A stretch of 64,000 nucleotides of DNA from Tistrella mobilis (GTDB lineage: Bacteria; Pseudomonadota; Alphaproteobacteria; Tistrellales; Tistrellaceae), in the NCBI RefSeq assembly GCF_039634785.1, contig NZ_JBBIAB010000006.1, forward strand, positions 248,001-312,000, read 5' to 3'. A program made the position numbers and the translations under genes. This document shows, piece by piece, positions 8,795-17,461 of this stretch. Below the pieces are notes generated by a model. That model searched no databases. It saw only the letters and a list, made by a program, of their open reading frames with translations, and was not told the DNA's origin. Positions within the stretch are counted from its first letter, which is position 1. Each line of letters opens with the position of its first letter.

Positions 8795-9217
8795 TCAATA
8801 GGTCAGCGCCCCGGCGTTCACCAGCCCGGTTGCGACCGACACACCGCCCAGCAGAATGCCATAGCCGATGCGGTCCTCTTCGATGCCGGCCGACAGATCG
8901 CCCAGCAGCCGGGCGACGATCAGATAGACCACCAGCTGGCTGATGCAGGCGATGGCGCCCCAAAGCGCCATGTCGAGGATCGAAACCGCCCCCGCCGCCA
9001 CGGTGTTGAGCGCGATGGCCAGGCCGATGATCGTGCCGGAGAGCGAGATGGCCGCCGCCCGGTTGCCGGCGCGGATCAGCCGGATCTCGCGATAGGGCGT
9101 GATCGCCTGATAGATCGCGGTGAAGACGGCGATCAGCGCCGCCATGGTGCCGAGGAAGCCCAGATAATCGGGCAGGGCGGCCAGGGTGTAGTCGAAGAAC
9201 ATATCGGTCGGCTGCAT
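8795..9217 (-). CDS. DUF350 membrane protein (YjfL/UPF0719 family)
   Basis: A 140-residue protein with four membrane helices arranged as two similar halves: FLGTMAALIAVFTAIYQAITPYREI, then AISLSGTIIGLAIALNTVAAGAV, a third helix with QLVVYLIVARLLGDLS and a fourth with GILLGGVSVATGLVNAG. The G-x-I-x-G-L-x-x-x-L motif in helix 2 is typical of DUF350. It is the first gene of the yjfLMC-like unit, followed after 77 bp by the DUF1190 lipoprotein. Biochemical function is unknown; the conserved grouping suggests the three proteins act together at the membrane. Confidence 0.82.
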   Translation of the reverse strand: MQPTDMFFDYTLAALPDYLGFLGTMAALIAVFTAIYQAITPYREIRLIRAGNRAAAISLSGTIIGLAIALNTVAAGAVSILDMALWGAIACISQLVVYLIVARLLGDLSAGIEEDRIGYGILLGGVSVATGLVNAGALTY

Positions 9218-9361
9218 CGGCGCGTCCTTTTGCGGCCGGCCGGCGGGATCATGACCGCCGGCCCGTCGGGGGGCACCATAGCGCGGCTGCGGGGGTGGGA
9301 CAATCGGGAGGGGGCCGGAGGGTATGGGAGACGGGGGAGACGGGGGCCGGGCCCCTCGCCG

Positions 9362-10117
9362 TCAGACGTGCTGCCCGCCATTGATGTGGATTTCGGCGCC
9401 GTTGATGTAGGACGCGTCTGGCGAGCACAGGAACATGATCGTGCGGGCGACTTCCTTGGGGTCGCCCAGGCGCTGCATCGGGATCTGGGTGCGGACGATG
9501 TCTTCGGTGCCGGGGGAGAGGATCGAGGTGTCGATCTCGCCCGGGGCGATCGCGTTCACCCGCACGCCGAAGCGGCCGAAATCGAAGGCCTGTTCGCGGG
9601 TCAGCGTGGCCAGGGCGGCCTTGGAGCAGGCATAGGCGACGCCCGCGAAGGGGTGCACGCGCGAGCCGGCGATCGAGGTGACGTTGACGATGGTGCCGCC
9701 GGTGGCCTTCAGTTCCGGCAGCAGGTTGCGTGAGAGCAGTGCCGCCGAGAACAGGTTGACGTTGAACACCGCCGCCCAGGTGGCGTAGTCGGTATCGGCC
9801 ACGCCCATACGCGCGCCACCCGGCCGCTTGGGCGAGATGGCGGCGTTGTTGACCAGCGCGTTCAGCCCGCCGCCGCCCAGGCGGCGGCGTACCTCGGCCG
9901 CGATCGCCTCGAAGGCCTCGGGGTCGGCCAGGTCGCCCTGGATGTGGTTTTCCCGCCCGCCCGGCCAGGGGCATTCGGGATCGAAGGGCGCGCGCGAGAG
10001 GGTGAGCACCCGCCAGCCATGCTGGTAGAACAGTTTCACCGTGGCGTGACCGATGCCCCGGCTGGCGCCGGTCAGCAGCATGGTCTTGCGGGTGGCGGGC
10101 GATTCCTGGTCCTGCAT
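9362..10117 (-). CDS. Short-chain dehydrogenase/reductase
   Basis: A classical SDR of 251 residues. The Rossmann motif TGASRGIGHA is near residue 14, NNAA lies in strand 4, and there is a catalytic Ser in NVTSIAGS. The active-site Y-x-x-x-K appears as YACSK and the closing segment as INGAEIHINGG. It oxidises or reduces an unknown alcohol/ketone with NAD(P). The start is the ATG giving MQDQESPATRK, with an AGG upstream; the longer frame is not protein-like. It is transcribed alone and divergently from the trmO-like gene. Confidence 0.85.
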   Translation of the reverse strand: MQDQESPATRKTMLLTGASRGIGHATVKLFYQHGWRVLTLSRAPFDPECPWPGGRENHIQGDLADPEAFEAIAAEVRRRLGGGGLNALVNNAAISPKRPGGARMGVADTDYATWAAVFNVNLFSAALLSRNLLPELKATGGTIVNVTSIAGSRVHPFAGVAYACSKAALATLTREQAFDFGRFGVRVNAIAPGEIDTSILSPGTEDIVRTQIPMQRLGDPKEVARTIMFLCSPDASYINGAEIHINGGQHV

Positions 10118-10281
10118 CTCAAACCTGCCGCTGTTTCGACGTCCGGAACCGGACCCTGGGGGGCTTTCGCCAGATGGGGCGGAAGCCCGGTGATTCAACC
10201 CGTGCCGCCGATGCTTTGCAATCGAGAACCATCCGCGCATGATCGGACGGTATTCATCCCGCGACCGGAGGCCCGTGCCCC

Positions 10282-10782
10282 ATGGAGATCGATCTGCGCC
10301 CGTTGGAAGAGACGGTGACCGCCCCGGCGCCCGATGATGCCGGGCTGGTGTTCATCGGCCGGATCCGCACCCCCTGGACCGGCCGGGGGCAGTGTCCGCG
10401 CCAGGGCCGGGCGGGGGAGGGGCCCCTCTGCCGGGTGGAGATCGATCCGCTCTGGGCGCCGGCGCTGGCAGGGCTGGGGGATTTCGCACGGCTGGAACTG
10501 CTCTACTGGCTCGACCGGGCACGGCGGGATCTGGTGGTGCAGAACCCCGGCCATAGCGGCGCGACGCGGGGCACCTTCTCGATCCGCTCCCCCAACCGCC
10601 CCAACCCGATCGGCACCGCCGAGGTGACGCTGGAGGGGCGGGAGGGCTGCACGCTGCTGGTCCGCGGCCTGGACTGCCTGGACGGCACGCCGCTGCTGGA
10701 CGTCAAGCCGGCCCGCCGCCAGCTGGCGGAGATCGACGAGACCGGGACGAGCGGCGGTCCGCGGCATTGTGTGAAGGGCTGA
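10282..10782 (+). CDS. trmO: TrmO-like tRNA (t6A37) methyltransferase, UPF0066/YaeB family
   Basis: A 166-residue protein with the family's opening VFIGRIRTPW, FARLELLYWLDRARRDL, the signature RGTFSIRSPNRPNPIG and the closing LDCLDGTPLLDVKP. TrmO uses S-adenosylmethionine to N6-methylate t6A37 in tRNA-Thr. Enterobacterial TrmO has an extra C-terminal domain; this is the short single-domain form common in bacteria. The start ATG is preceded by GAGGCCC. It ends 15 bp before the convergent M48 protease gene. Family is secure; substrate is inherited from characterised homologues. Confidence 0.85.
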   Translation: MEIDLRPLEETVTAPAPDDAGLVFIGRIRTPWTGRGQCPRQGRAGEGPLCRVEIDPLWAPALAGLGDFARLELLYWLDRARRDLVVQNPGHSGATRGTFSIRSPNRPNPIGTAEVTLEGREGCTLLVRGLDCLDGTPLLDVKPARRQLAEIDETGTSGGPRHCVKG

Positions 10783-10797
10783 TGGCGAGGCTGCGGC

Positions 10798-11931
10798 TCA
10801 GCCCATCGCGCGGATCCGCGCGATCCGGTCGTCGATGGAGGGATGGGTGGAGAACAGCCCGGCCCGGCGGCGCCGGCGGCCGCTTTCGCCCGGCCCGTCG
10901 AGCGGGTTGACGATCCAGAGTGCCTCGAGCGCCCGGGCGGAGGTCGGGGCATCGCGGCCGGTTGCGGCGGCCGCTTCGTCGAGCCGCATCAGCGCCCCGA
11001 TCATCGCCTTGGGATTGCGGGTGAGCTTCACCGCCGTGGCATCGGCCAGATATTCGCGCTGCCGCGACAGCGCGAACTGCATCGCCTGGGCCGCGAAGGG
11101 GGCGAGGATGGCGACCACCATCAGCAGCAGGGCCACCAGCGCGAGGGCGTTGCCGCCATTGCGGTCGCTGCCGCGGCGGGAGCCGCCGCCGAAATAGGCC
11201 ATGTTGCGGGCCATCGCCGCCACGATGACGATCAGCCCGACCATCACCGAGACCACGACCATGTAGCGGCTGTCGCCATTGGCGAGATGGCCGGTTTCAT
11301 GCGCCACCACCGCCTGCAGTTCGTCGCGGCTGAGCCGGTTCATAAGCCCGCGGGTGACCGCGATCGTGCCCTTTTCGGGCCGGAGCCCGGCGGCGAAGGC
11401 ATTGGGCATGTCGGTTTCGATCACCATCACCCGCGGCTTGGGCAGGCCGGCGGCGATGGCCATTTCCTCGACGACGTTGTGCAGCCGGCGATCGGCGATC
11501 GGGTCGGCCTCGCGGGCGCCGGCGATGCCGAGCGCCATGCGATCACCGGTGGTGAGCGCCAGCGTGGACCAGAGCCCGCCGGCCACCGCCATCACCGCCG
11601 CCCCCACCGCGCCACCGCCCGAGAGCAGCATCGCGGGCAGGCCGGCACCTTCGGGCACATAGGGCGGGGCCACCCACCAGCCGACCAGATAGCCGAGCGC
11701 CATGCCGAACAAAGTGAGCCCCAGGCAGATCGCCAGGCTTTTGCGGCGGTTGGCGCGGATGGCGCCGGTGAAATCGGTGCGGTCGATCCGGATGCCCTCG
11801 ACCGGCTCCGGCCGGTCCTCGGCCTCGCGGATCGGGTCCGGCGCCGTCTCCTGCCCCGTCTCCCAGGGGCCCCGGCGCGCCCAGGGGGAGGCCTGCCTCT
11901 GCCAGGGCCGCCAGCCTTTGCCGCGGGCCAT
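10798..11931 (-). CDS. M48 family metalloprotease (HtpX-like), membrane-anchored
   Basis: A protein of about 377 residues. Two membrane helices lie near residues 65-85 and 100-125. The zinc motif HETGH is at about 211-215 in AVVAHETGHLANGD, and the third ligand Glu is in SRQREYLADATAVKL. Two further hydrophobic segments lie between them. M48B HtpX-type enzymes degrade damaged membrane proteins from the cytoplasmic side. The start was placed at the ATG 4 bp after the lemA stop. The lemA / M48 pairing is very common and suggests translational coupling. The N-terminal 40 residues are Trp/Arg-rich and not conserved. Confidence 0.88.
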   Translation of the reverse strand: MARGKGWRPWQRQASPWARRGPWETGQETAPDPIREAEDRPEPVEGIRIDRTDFTGAIRANRRKSLAICLGLTLFGMALGYLVGWWVAPPYVPEGAGLPAMLLSGGGAVGAAVMAVAGGLWSTLALTTGDRMALGIAGAREADPIADRRLHNVVEEMAIAAGLPKPRVMVIETDMPNAFAAGLRPEKGTIAVTRGLMNRLSRDELQAVVAHETGHLANGDSRYMVVVSVMVGLIVIVAAMARNMAYFGGGSRRGSDRNGGNALALVALLLMVVAILAPFAAQAMQFALSRQREYLADATAVKLTRNPKAMIGALMRLDEAAAATGRDAPTSARALEALWIVNPLDGPGESGRRRRRAGLFSTHPSIDDRIARIRAMG

Positions 11932-11935
11932 GGGA

Positions 11936-12517
11936 TCAGCGCAGCGACACGGTCGGCACCGCCGTCTCGGCGGCATCGACCTGGAAGAATTCCTCGGTCC
12001 GGAAGCCGAACATGCCGGCGATCAGGTTCGAGGGGAACATCTGCACCCGGTCGTTATAGGACTGGATGCTGTCGTTATAGTGCTGGCGGGCGAAGGCGAT
12101 GCGGTTTTCGGTGGAGCGCAGCTCTTCGGTCAGCTCCGACACATGGGTGCCCGAGCGGATTTCGGGATAGGCCTCGACCACGGCGAGCAGCCGGCCGAGC
12201 CCGGCGCCCAGTTCGCGTTCCGCCGCCAGCGCCTGGGCCCGATCGGCGGCACTGCCGCCCCGTTCCGCCCGCTGGGTTGCTGCGACCGCCTTGCCGCGCG
12301 CGGCGACCACGGCTTCCAGGGTCTCGCGCTCGAAGGCCATGGCGTCACGCACCGCGGCGACCAGGTTCGGCACCAGATCATGCCGGCGCTTCAACTGCAC
12401 CGAGATCTGGGCAAAGGCATTGCGCACCCCGTTCCGCCGCCCGACCAGGCCGTTATAGGTGGCGATGGCATAAAGCGCCACCAGCACCACGATGCCGAGG
12501 ATGATCCAGATTTCCAT
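11936..12517 (-). CDS. lemA: LemA family protein
   Basis: A protein of 193 residues with one N-terminal helix (IWIILGIVVLVALYAIATYN), then the LemA core: GLVGRRNGVRNAFAQISVQLKRRHDLVPNLV, a long helical region, STENRIAFARQHYNDSIQSYN and the closing FPSNLIAGMFGF. LemA proteins are membrane-anchored with a mostly extracytoplasmic helical bundle and a poorly defined role. They are often encoded next to M48 peptidases, as here (4 bp apart). I chose the ATG at MEIWIIL because the hydrophobic helix starts there. Confidence 0.93.
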   Translation of the reverse strand: MEIWIILGIVVLVALYAIATYNGLVGRRNGVRNAFAQISVQLKRRHDLVPNLVAAVRDAMAFERETLEAVVAARGKAVAATQRAERGGSAADRAQALAAERELGAGLGRLLAVVEAYPEIRSGTHVSELTEELRSTENRIAFARQHYNDSIQSYNDRVQMFPSNLIAGMFGFRTEEFFQVDAAETAVPTVSLR

Positions 12518-12637
12518 CCGCCTGCGCCTTCTCTCGTCTGCGCCAGAACCGCCGCCCAGACTATGCCGCCGCGCGGCGCCGGGCAATTGCCGCGGGTGGA
12601 TGACACATGATGATCATGCCGCAGCCGGCGCGCTGCC

Positions 12638-13129
12638 TCATTTCTCCGGCCACGGCATGATCGGCACGGTGGAGATGGCGTTCTTGGGCGAGCCGTCGAC
12701 CAGTTCGTCGGAATAGGTCAGGTAGACCAGGGTGTTGTTGGGCTCGTCGTAGAAGCGGACGACCTGGAGGCGCTTGAACAGCCAGGAGCGGCTTTCGCGG
12801 AAGACGTCTTCGCCCTCTTTCAGCTTTTCGCGGATGGTGATCGGGCCGACCTGGCGGCAGGCGATCGAGGCGTCGGAGGTGTCTTCGGCCAGGCCCACGG
12901 CGCCCTTCAGCCCGCCGGTCTTGGCGCGGCTGACATGGCAGACCACGCCGTCGACCTTGGGGTCGCGGAAGCTGTCGATGCAGATCTTGTTGTTGGGGCC
13001 GATCAGCTTGAAGGTGGTGCTGACGCAGCCGACTTCTTCGGCCTTGGCCGGCGCCGGCGCGAGGGCCAGCGTGGCGCCGATCAGGCAGACGGCGCCGGCG
13101 AGGCCGGCGAGGAGCAGCGAGCGGGACAT
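12638..13129 (-). CDS. creA: CreA family periplasmic protein
   Basis: A protein of 163 residues with a clear signal peptide ([18 protein letters not shown], cleavage near AKA-EEVG). The CreA core follows: [73 protein letters not shown] and [12 protein letters not shown]. The family is widespread in proteobacteria and has no established function. It appears monocistronic. The chosen ATG begins the signal peptide; the frame continues upstream without protein character. Confidence 0.92.
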   Translation of the reverse strand: MSRSLLLAGLAGAVCLIGATLALAPAPAKAEEVGCVSTTFKLIGPNNKICIDSFRDPKVDGVVCHVSRAKTGGLKGAVGLAEDTSDASIACRQVGPITIREKLKEGEDVFRESRSWLFKRLQVVRFYDEPNNTLVYLTYSDELVDGSPKNAISTVPIMPWPEK

Positions 13130-13217
13130 GGGGATGCGGGCCTTCCGGAGGAGGGGCGGGACGTTCCCGATCCTGCCTTGAACCTCCCCCTCTGGTCCAG
13201 GCCCCCGCCTCCCGGGG

Positions 13218-13991
13218 CTATTGCGCGGTCCAGCCGCCGTCGATGACGAGCGCCGTGCCGGTGGCATAGGACGACCGGTCCGAGGCCAGGAACACCACCG
13301 CATCGGCGATCTCGCGCGGCTCGCCCAGCCGCCGCATCGGCGTGACCGCCGTCATCCGCCGGTCGAAGCGGTCGCCGCCCAGCGTGTCGGCGATCTGCCC
13401 GGTCATCGGCGTGCGGACATAGCCGGGATGGACCGAATTCACCCGGATCGCATAGCCCAGATGCGCGCATTCCAGCGCCGCGCATTTGGTCAGCATGTGT
13501 ACCCCGGCCTTGCTGGCATTATAGGCGCCGGTGATCGGCATGCCGATCATGGCGGCGACGGACGAGATGTTGACCATGGCGCCACCCCGATCCTTCATCG
13601 CCCGGATGCCGTGCTTCACCCCCAGGAACACGCCGTCCAGATTGACCGTCATCACCCGCCGCCATTCGGCCAGGCTGGTGTCTTCCAGCCGGCAGAGTTC
13701 GGGCAGCACGCCGGCATTGTTGACCAGCACGGTCATCGGGCCGAACCGGTCGGCCACGGCCGCCGTCGCCGCTTCCCAACCGGCTTCGTCGGTCACGTCC
13801 TGGGGCAGGGCGGCCACCCGGCCCGGATGGTCTTCGGCCAGCTCTGCCGCCAGACGGTCGAGCCGGGCGGCGTCGAGATCGGTGAGCATCACCTGCGCAC
13901 CCTCGTCGAGCATGGCGCGGGCGGTGGCGGCACCGATGCCCGAGGCGGCACCGGTGAGCAGAACGATCTTGCCGTCGAGCAGGGTGGTCAC
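13218..13991 (-). CDS. SDR family oxidoreductase (GTG start)
   Basis: A classical SDR of 257 residues: [15 protein letters not shown] near the N-terminus, [17 protein letters not shown], active-site YNASK and the closing [13 protein letters not shown]. The GTG start shares bases with the GST stop (GTGA), and a GAGGAAG ribosome site precedes it. It is therefore the third gene of the acyl-CoA synthetase / GST / SDR operon. NAD(P)-dependent oxidation of a hydroxy intermediate, possibly a 3-hydroxyacyl compound, is an inference from the operon. Confidence 0.85.
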   Translation of the reverse strand: MTTLLDGKIVLLTGAASGIGAATARAMLDEGAQVMLTDLDAARLDRLAAELAEDHPGRVAALPQDVTDEAGWEAATAAVADRFGPMTVLVNNAGVLPELCRLEDTSLAEWRRVMTVNLDGVFLGVKHGIRAMKDRGGAMVNISSVAAMIGMPITGAYNASKAGVHMLTKCAALECAHLGYAIRVNSVHPGYVRTPMTGQIADTLGGDRFDRRMTAVTPMRRLGEPREIADAVVFLASDRSSYATGTALVIDGGWTAQ

Positions 13992-14974
13992 CGGCAGGCT
14001 TCCTCTCCGACAGGGTCTTCCAGGGCGGTTGCGAGGGTATGGCCGCCATGCCCGGCGGGGCGGAGCACATAGCCCTGGCGGGGCAGATGCACCATCACCT
14101 CGCCGACGGCGGGATGGATGCGGCGCAGGCTGATCCGGCCGGCATCGGCGCGGATCAGCTCGCCGGTCACCGGCTCGGTCACATAGCCTTCGGGCCGCAC
14201 CTCGACCAGGCTGCCCGGCGCCGGCGCCGCCCCGTCGGCCGAGGCGAGCAGCGGATCCGGATAGGCGGCGGCGGCGGCATCCAGCGCCTGTTCGGCCGTG
14301 AACGGGCTTTCGCGGCCATGGCCGAGGGCGGCCACCCGCCCCATCCAGGCGCGGATGGCGGGGTAGAGGTCGAGCGCTGTGCCGCAGCGGATCGGCAGGG
14401 CGTCGAGGAACCAGAGGCCGTGATAGACCGCAAGATCGGCCAGACCCGGCCGCTTGCCGCCCAGCAGGAAAGCCCGGCCGTCGCCCAGCATCTGGTCCAC
14501 CCGGCGGATTTCGCCCAGCGCCTGGCCCAGGCTGTCGCGTGCCACCTGCTGCAGCCGGGCCAGCGACGGCTCGGGCTTGCCGCGCAGCGCCGCCCGGTCG
14601 GCATTCAGCCCGGGCTCGGTGCGTTCGGCATTGACCCCGCTGATATAGCGGGCGAGCGGCCAGAACAGGTCGCGCTCCGCCCAGGCCTCCACCACCCCGG
14701 CCAGGCCCTGTTCGGCCAGGCTGGCGAACAGCGGCGGCGTCGGAAAACGGCGCTCCAGCTCGCGGGCGATCAGCCGGGTGTCGCAATAGATGTCGGCGCC
14801 GATCTGCATCACGGGCGTGAAGCGATAGCCGCCGGTCAGCGGCATCAGCCTGGGCTTGGGATTGATCGCCGGCACGATCACCGACCGCCAGTCCAGCCCC
14901 TTCAGCCCGAAGATCAGCCGGATCTTTTCGGAAAAGGGCGAATAGTCGTAATGGTGCAGGATGATCGTGCTCAT
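13988..14974 (-). CDS. Glutathione S-transferase family protein with long C-terminal extension
   Basis: A protein of 328 residues. The N-terminal thioredoxin-fold GST domain shows LHHYDYSPFSEKIRLIFGLKGLDW and TPVMQIGADIYCDTRLIARELE. The all-helical C-terminal domain includes DGRAFLLGGKRPGLADLAVYHGLWFLDAL. About 80 extra residues then follow (EVRPEGYVTEPVTGELIRADAGRI onward), longer than an ordinary 200-230 residue GST. The ATG overlaps the synthetase stop (ATGA) and its own stop overlaps the SDR start. Enclosure in this operon suggests glutathione conjugation of an acyl-derived or xenobiotic intermediate. Substrate unknown. Confidence 0.85.
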   Translation of the reverse strand: MSTIILHHYDYSPFSEKIRLIFGLKGLDWRSVIVPAINPKPRLMPLTGGYRFTPVMQIGADIYCDTRLIARELERRFPTPPLFASLAEQGLAGVVEAWAERDLFWPLARYISGVNAERTEPGLNADRAALRGKPEPSLARLQQVARDSLGQALGEIRRVDQMLGDGRAFLLGGKRPGLADLAVYHGLWFLDALPIRCGTALDLYPAIRAWMGRVAALGHGRESPFTAEQALDAAAAAYPDPLLASADGAAPAPGSLVEVRPEGYVTEPVTGELIRADAGRISLRRIHPAVGEVMVHLPRQGYVLRPAGHGGHTLATALEDPVGEEACR

Positions 14975-16638
14975 GCGGCACTCTCCCCGACGACGTCGCG
15001 GGCGACGGGGGGCGCGGTTTCGGCCTGAAGCTGCGCCTCCAGCGTCTTGCGCTGGACCTTGCCGCTGGTGCTGCGCGGGAAGTCGTCGCGCGAGGCGACG
15101 AAACGGATCTCGCGCGGGCATTTATAGGTGGCGAGCCCCGCCCGGCACCAGGCGGTCAGCTCGGCCGCCGTCACCGGGGGGGCCTCGTCCGCCAGGGCCA
15201 CGAAGGCGACCGGAACCTCGCCCCAGCGCTCGTCGGGGCGGCGCACGACCACCGCCTCGCCCACGGCGGGATGGGTCATCAGCACCCGCTCGATCTCGAC
15301 CGGATAGATGTTCTCGGCCCCCGATTTGATCATGTATTTGGCGCGGTCGACGAAATCGAGCCGGCCGTCGGGGCGCTCCACGAACATGTCGCCCATATGG
15401 AACCAGCCGCCGCGGAAGTCTTTGGCATTCGTCGCGGCCGCATTCCAGTAGCCGCTGAAGACCGAGGGGCCGCGCACGGCGATCTCGCCCGCCGTGCCCG
15501 GGGGCACGTCGCGGTCGTCCTGGTCGACCAGCCGCCAGAGATGCAGGCTGTTCGGGGCCTTGGCGAGGTCGGCCGGCGCTTCGCCCGGTGCGAAGCGGGT
15601 GCCGGCGGCCGGCAGCATGCCGGTTTCGGTGGAGCCGAAACTGTTCCAGTAGGGCGCTTCCAGCACGCCCGAAATCTCGGCGATCAGCGCCGGAGGTACC
15701 AGATCGGCCAGTGCACCCACCATCTCGATCCGCGCCGGTCGCCAGTCGGGCCGGGCGGCCCGGCGGCTGCGGATCTCGGCCGCCACCCGTTCGATCATGC
15801 CCGGGATCAGCACCAGCCACCAATGCGGCCCGGTCTCGACCAGATCGACCAGCCGCGGGATGTCGGCCCCATCGACCACCACCACCCGGCCGCCGGTCAT
15901 CAGCACATGCATCGCATGCTCGATCGAGACCATGTGGAACATCGGCGCCCAGGCGATGAACATATGCTCGGGCCTGAGCCCGAGTTCCCGCCGGCTGAGG
16001 GTGAACCGCGCCATCTCGGCCCGGGCGCTGATCATGGCGCCCTTGGGCAGGCCGGTGGTGCCGCTGGTGTAAAGGATCAGCAGCCCGTCTTCCTGACGGG
16101 CTTCGGCCTCGGCTTCGGCGCCGGGGATCGGGCCCGGCTCTTCGGCGCTGAGCGCCGCCTCCCAGTCGGGGCCGAACACCAGCGGGTCGAGGCCGAGCCG
16201 GCGCGCGGTGTCGCGGAACCGGGGCGAGGCGATCACTAGCCGCGGGGCCACCAGATGGACGCAATGGCTGAGTTCACCATCCGACAACCGCCAGTTGAGG
16301 GCCGCAAGGATGATACCGGTGCGCGCGGCGGCGAAGGCCAGCACCACATAATCCAGCCGGTTTTCCGCCAGCACCGCCATGCGGTCGCCGCGGCCCAGCC
16401 CGCGCGCCGTCAGCAGACGGGCGGTGCGGTTCACCCGCGCATCCAGCCCGGCATAGTCCAGCACCAGGCCCTCGCCCTCGATCGCCGGCCGGTCGGGAAA
16501 GCGCGCCGCGATCTCCGCCAGATGCCCGCCGGGTGTGCCGGGCAGCACCTCATGCGTTTTCGCTCCGGCATCCCGGATTGCCTGTGATATATCAAGATCG
16601 TCTACAGGTTGGGTCTCGGGACGCGGGTCGATGGTCAT
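14971..16638 (-). CDS. Class I adenylate-forming acyl-CoA synthetase
   Basis: A protein of 555 residues from the ANL superfamily. Phosphate-binding motif LYTSGTTGLPKGAMIS, aromatic motif YWNSFGSTETG, hinge region DRAKYMIKSGAENIYPVEIE and the C-terminal catalytic Lys in SGKVQRKTL are all present, so the enzyme should form an acyl-adenylate and then an acyl-CoA. The start was placed at the ATG giving MTIDPRPETQ, preceded by GGAGAG; a second ATG 57 bp upstream lacks a good ribosome site. It is first in the operon and is divergent from a TetR regulator with an 18-bp palindrome between them. The acyl substrate is unknown. Confidence 0.9.
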   Translation of the reverse strand: MTIDPRPETQPVDDLDISQAIRDAGAKTHEVLPGTPGGHLAEIAARFPDRPAIEGEGLVLDYAGLDARVNRTARLLTARGLGRGDRMAVLAENRLDYVVLAFAAARTGIILAALNWRLSDGELSHCVHLVAPRLVIASPRFRDTARRLGLDPLVFGPDWEAALSAEEPGPIPGAEAEAEARQEDGLLILYTSGTTGLPKGAMISARAEMARFTLSRRELGLRPEHMFIAWAPMFHMVSIEHAMHVLMTGGRVVVVDGADIPRLVDLVETGPHWWLVLIPGMIERVAAEIRSRRAARPDWRPARIEMVGALADLVPPALIAEISGVLEAPYWNSFGSTETGMLPAAGTRFAPGEAPADLAKAPNSLHLWRLVDQDDRDVPPGTAGEIAVRGPSVFSGYWNAAATNAKDFRGGWFHMGDMFVERPDGRLDFVDRAKYMIKSGAENIYPVEIERVLMTHPAVGEAVVVRRPDERWGEVPVAFVALADEAPPVTAAELTAWCRAGLATYKCPREIRFVASRDDFPRSTSGKVQRKTLEAQLQAETAPPVARDVVGESAA

Positions 16639-16720
16639 CTGGGCTCTCCGTCCGGCGGGGGCGACCGGGATGGTCGATACGGGTGCGGACGTCATTCACC
16701 CGATGATGGCCCCTTTAAGA

Positions 16721-16738
16721 AATGAGTATGGACTCATT
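16721..16738. promoter_or_regulatory. 18-bp palindrome, probable TetR operator
   Basis: AATGAGT and ACTCATT form a perfect 7-bp inverted repeat around a 4-bp spacer. It sits between the divergent acyl-CoA synthetase (start 16638) and TetR (start about 16789) genes. Position and symmetry are as expected for an autoregulated TetR family operator. Binding is inferred, not shown. Confidence 0.6.
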
Positions 16739-16788
16739 GCTTATCCACTGGCAAGTGCGTGCATGGCGGTGCATGCTCGCAGAAGGAT

Positions 16789-17457
16789 ATGTCCGGACCG
16801 GAGCCCCCAGCCTTGGCCTATCGACAGACACCCGAGACCCGCCGCCGCCTTGCCGAGCGGCGGATGATGATCCTGAAGGCGACCCGCGAGCTGATCGCCG
16901 AGGTCGGTTTCCGGGGTGTGCGCAGCCGGCTGGTGGCCGAGAAGGCCGGGATATCGGAAGGCACGATCTACCGCTATTTCCCGACCATGACCGCGCTTTA
17001 TGCCGAGGTCTTCCGGACGGCGGCCTTGCGCGAACTGGCCGCCTCGGTCGAGGCGGCGGACCGGCCGGGCCCGCATGGCGAGCGGCTGGCGGCTGCCGTG
17101 CAGGTGCATGTCGAACGGGCGCTGCGCCGGCCGCGTCTGGCCCATGCCCTGCTGGCCGAGCCGGTCTCACCCGAAATCGAGGCGGTGCGCCTGGACTGCC
17201 GCCACCGCTTCCATCTGCTGTTTTCCGAGATCCTGCAGGACGGTATCGCCGCGGGTGAATTCATCCCCTTCGACACCGAGCTTGCCGCCGCCTGCATCAC
17301 CGGTGCGCTGGACGAGGCGATCATCTGGCCCTTCGCCAAGGTGGCGGACGATGCGCGCGACAAGCCGGTGCTGGTCGATTTCATGGTCGGGTTCTGCATG
17401 GCTGGGCTCGATCGGTTCCGGACGGCGGGGGCCGGGGGGTTACGCCGCCCCGCCTGA
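16789..17457 (+). CDS. TetR/AcrR family transcriptional regulator
   Basis: A protein of 222 residues. The N-terminal helix-turn-helix is ATRELIAEVGFRGVRSRLVAEKAGISEGTIYRYFPTMTALYAEVF, the typical TetR recognition segment. The C-terminal half is a helical ligand-binding domain ending in FMVGFCMAGLDRF. It probably represses the divergent acyl-CoA synthetase/GST/SDR operon through the palindrome at 16721-16738. An acyl-CoA or related inducer is an inference. Start uncertain: another in-frame ATG lies at 16759, and the ribosome site in front of 16789 is unusually close. Confidence 0.87.
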   Translation: MSGPEPPALAYRQTPETRRRLAERRMMILKATRELIAEVGFRGVRSRLVAEKAGISEGTIYRYFPTMTALYAEVFRTAALRELAASVEAADRPGPHGERLAAAVQVHVERALRRPRLAHALLAEPVSPEIEAVRLDCRHRFHLLFSEILQDGIAAGEFIPFDTELAAACITGALDEAIIWPFAKVADDARDKPVLVDFMVGFCMAGLDRFRTAGAGGLRRPA

Positions 17458-17461
17458 CCGG

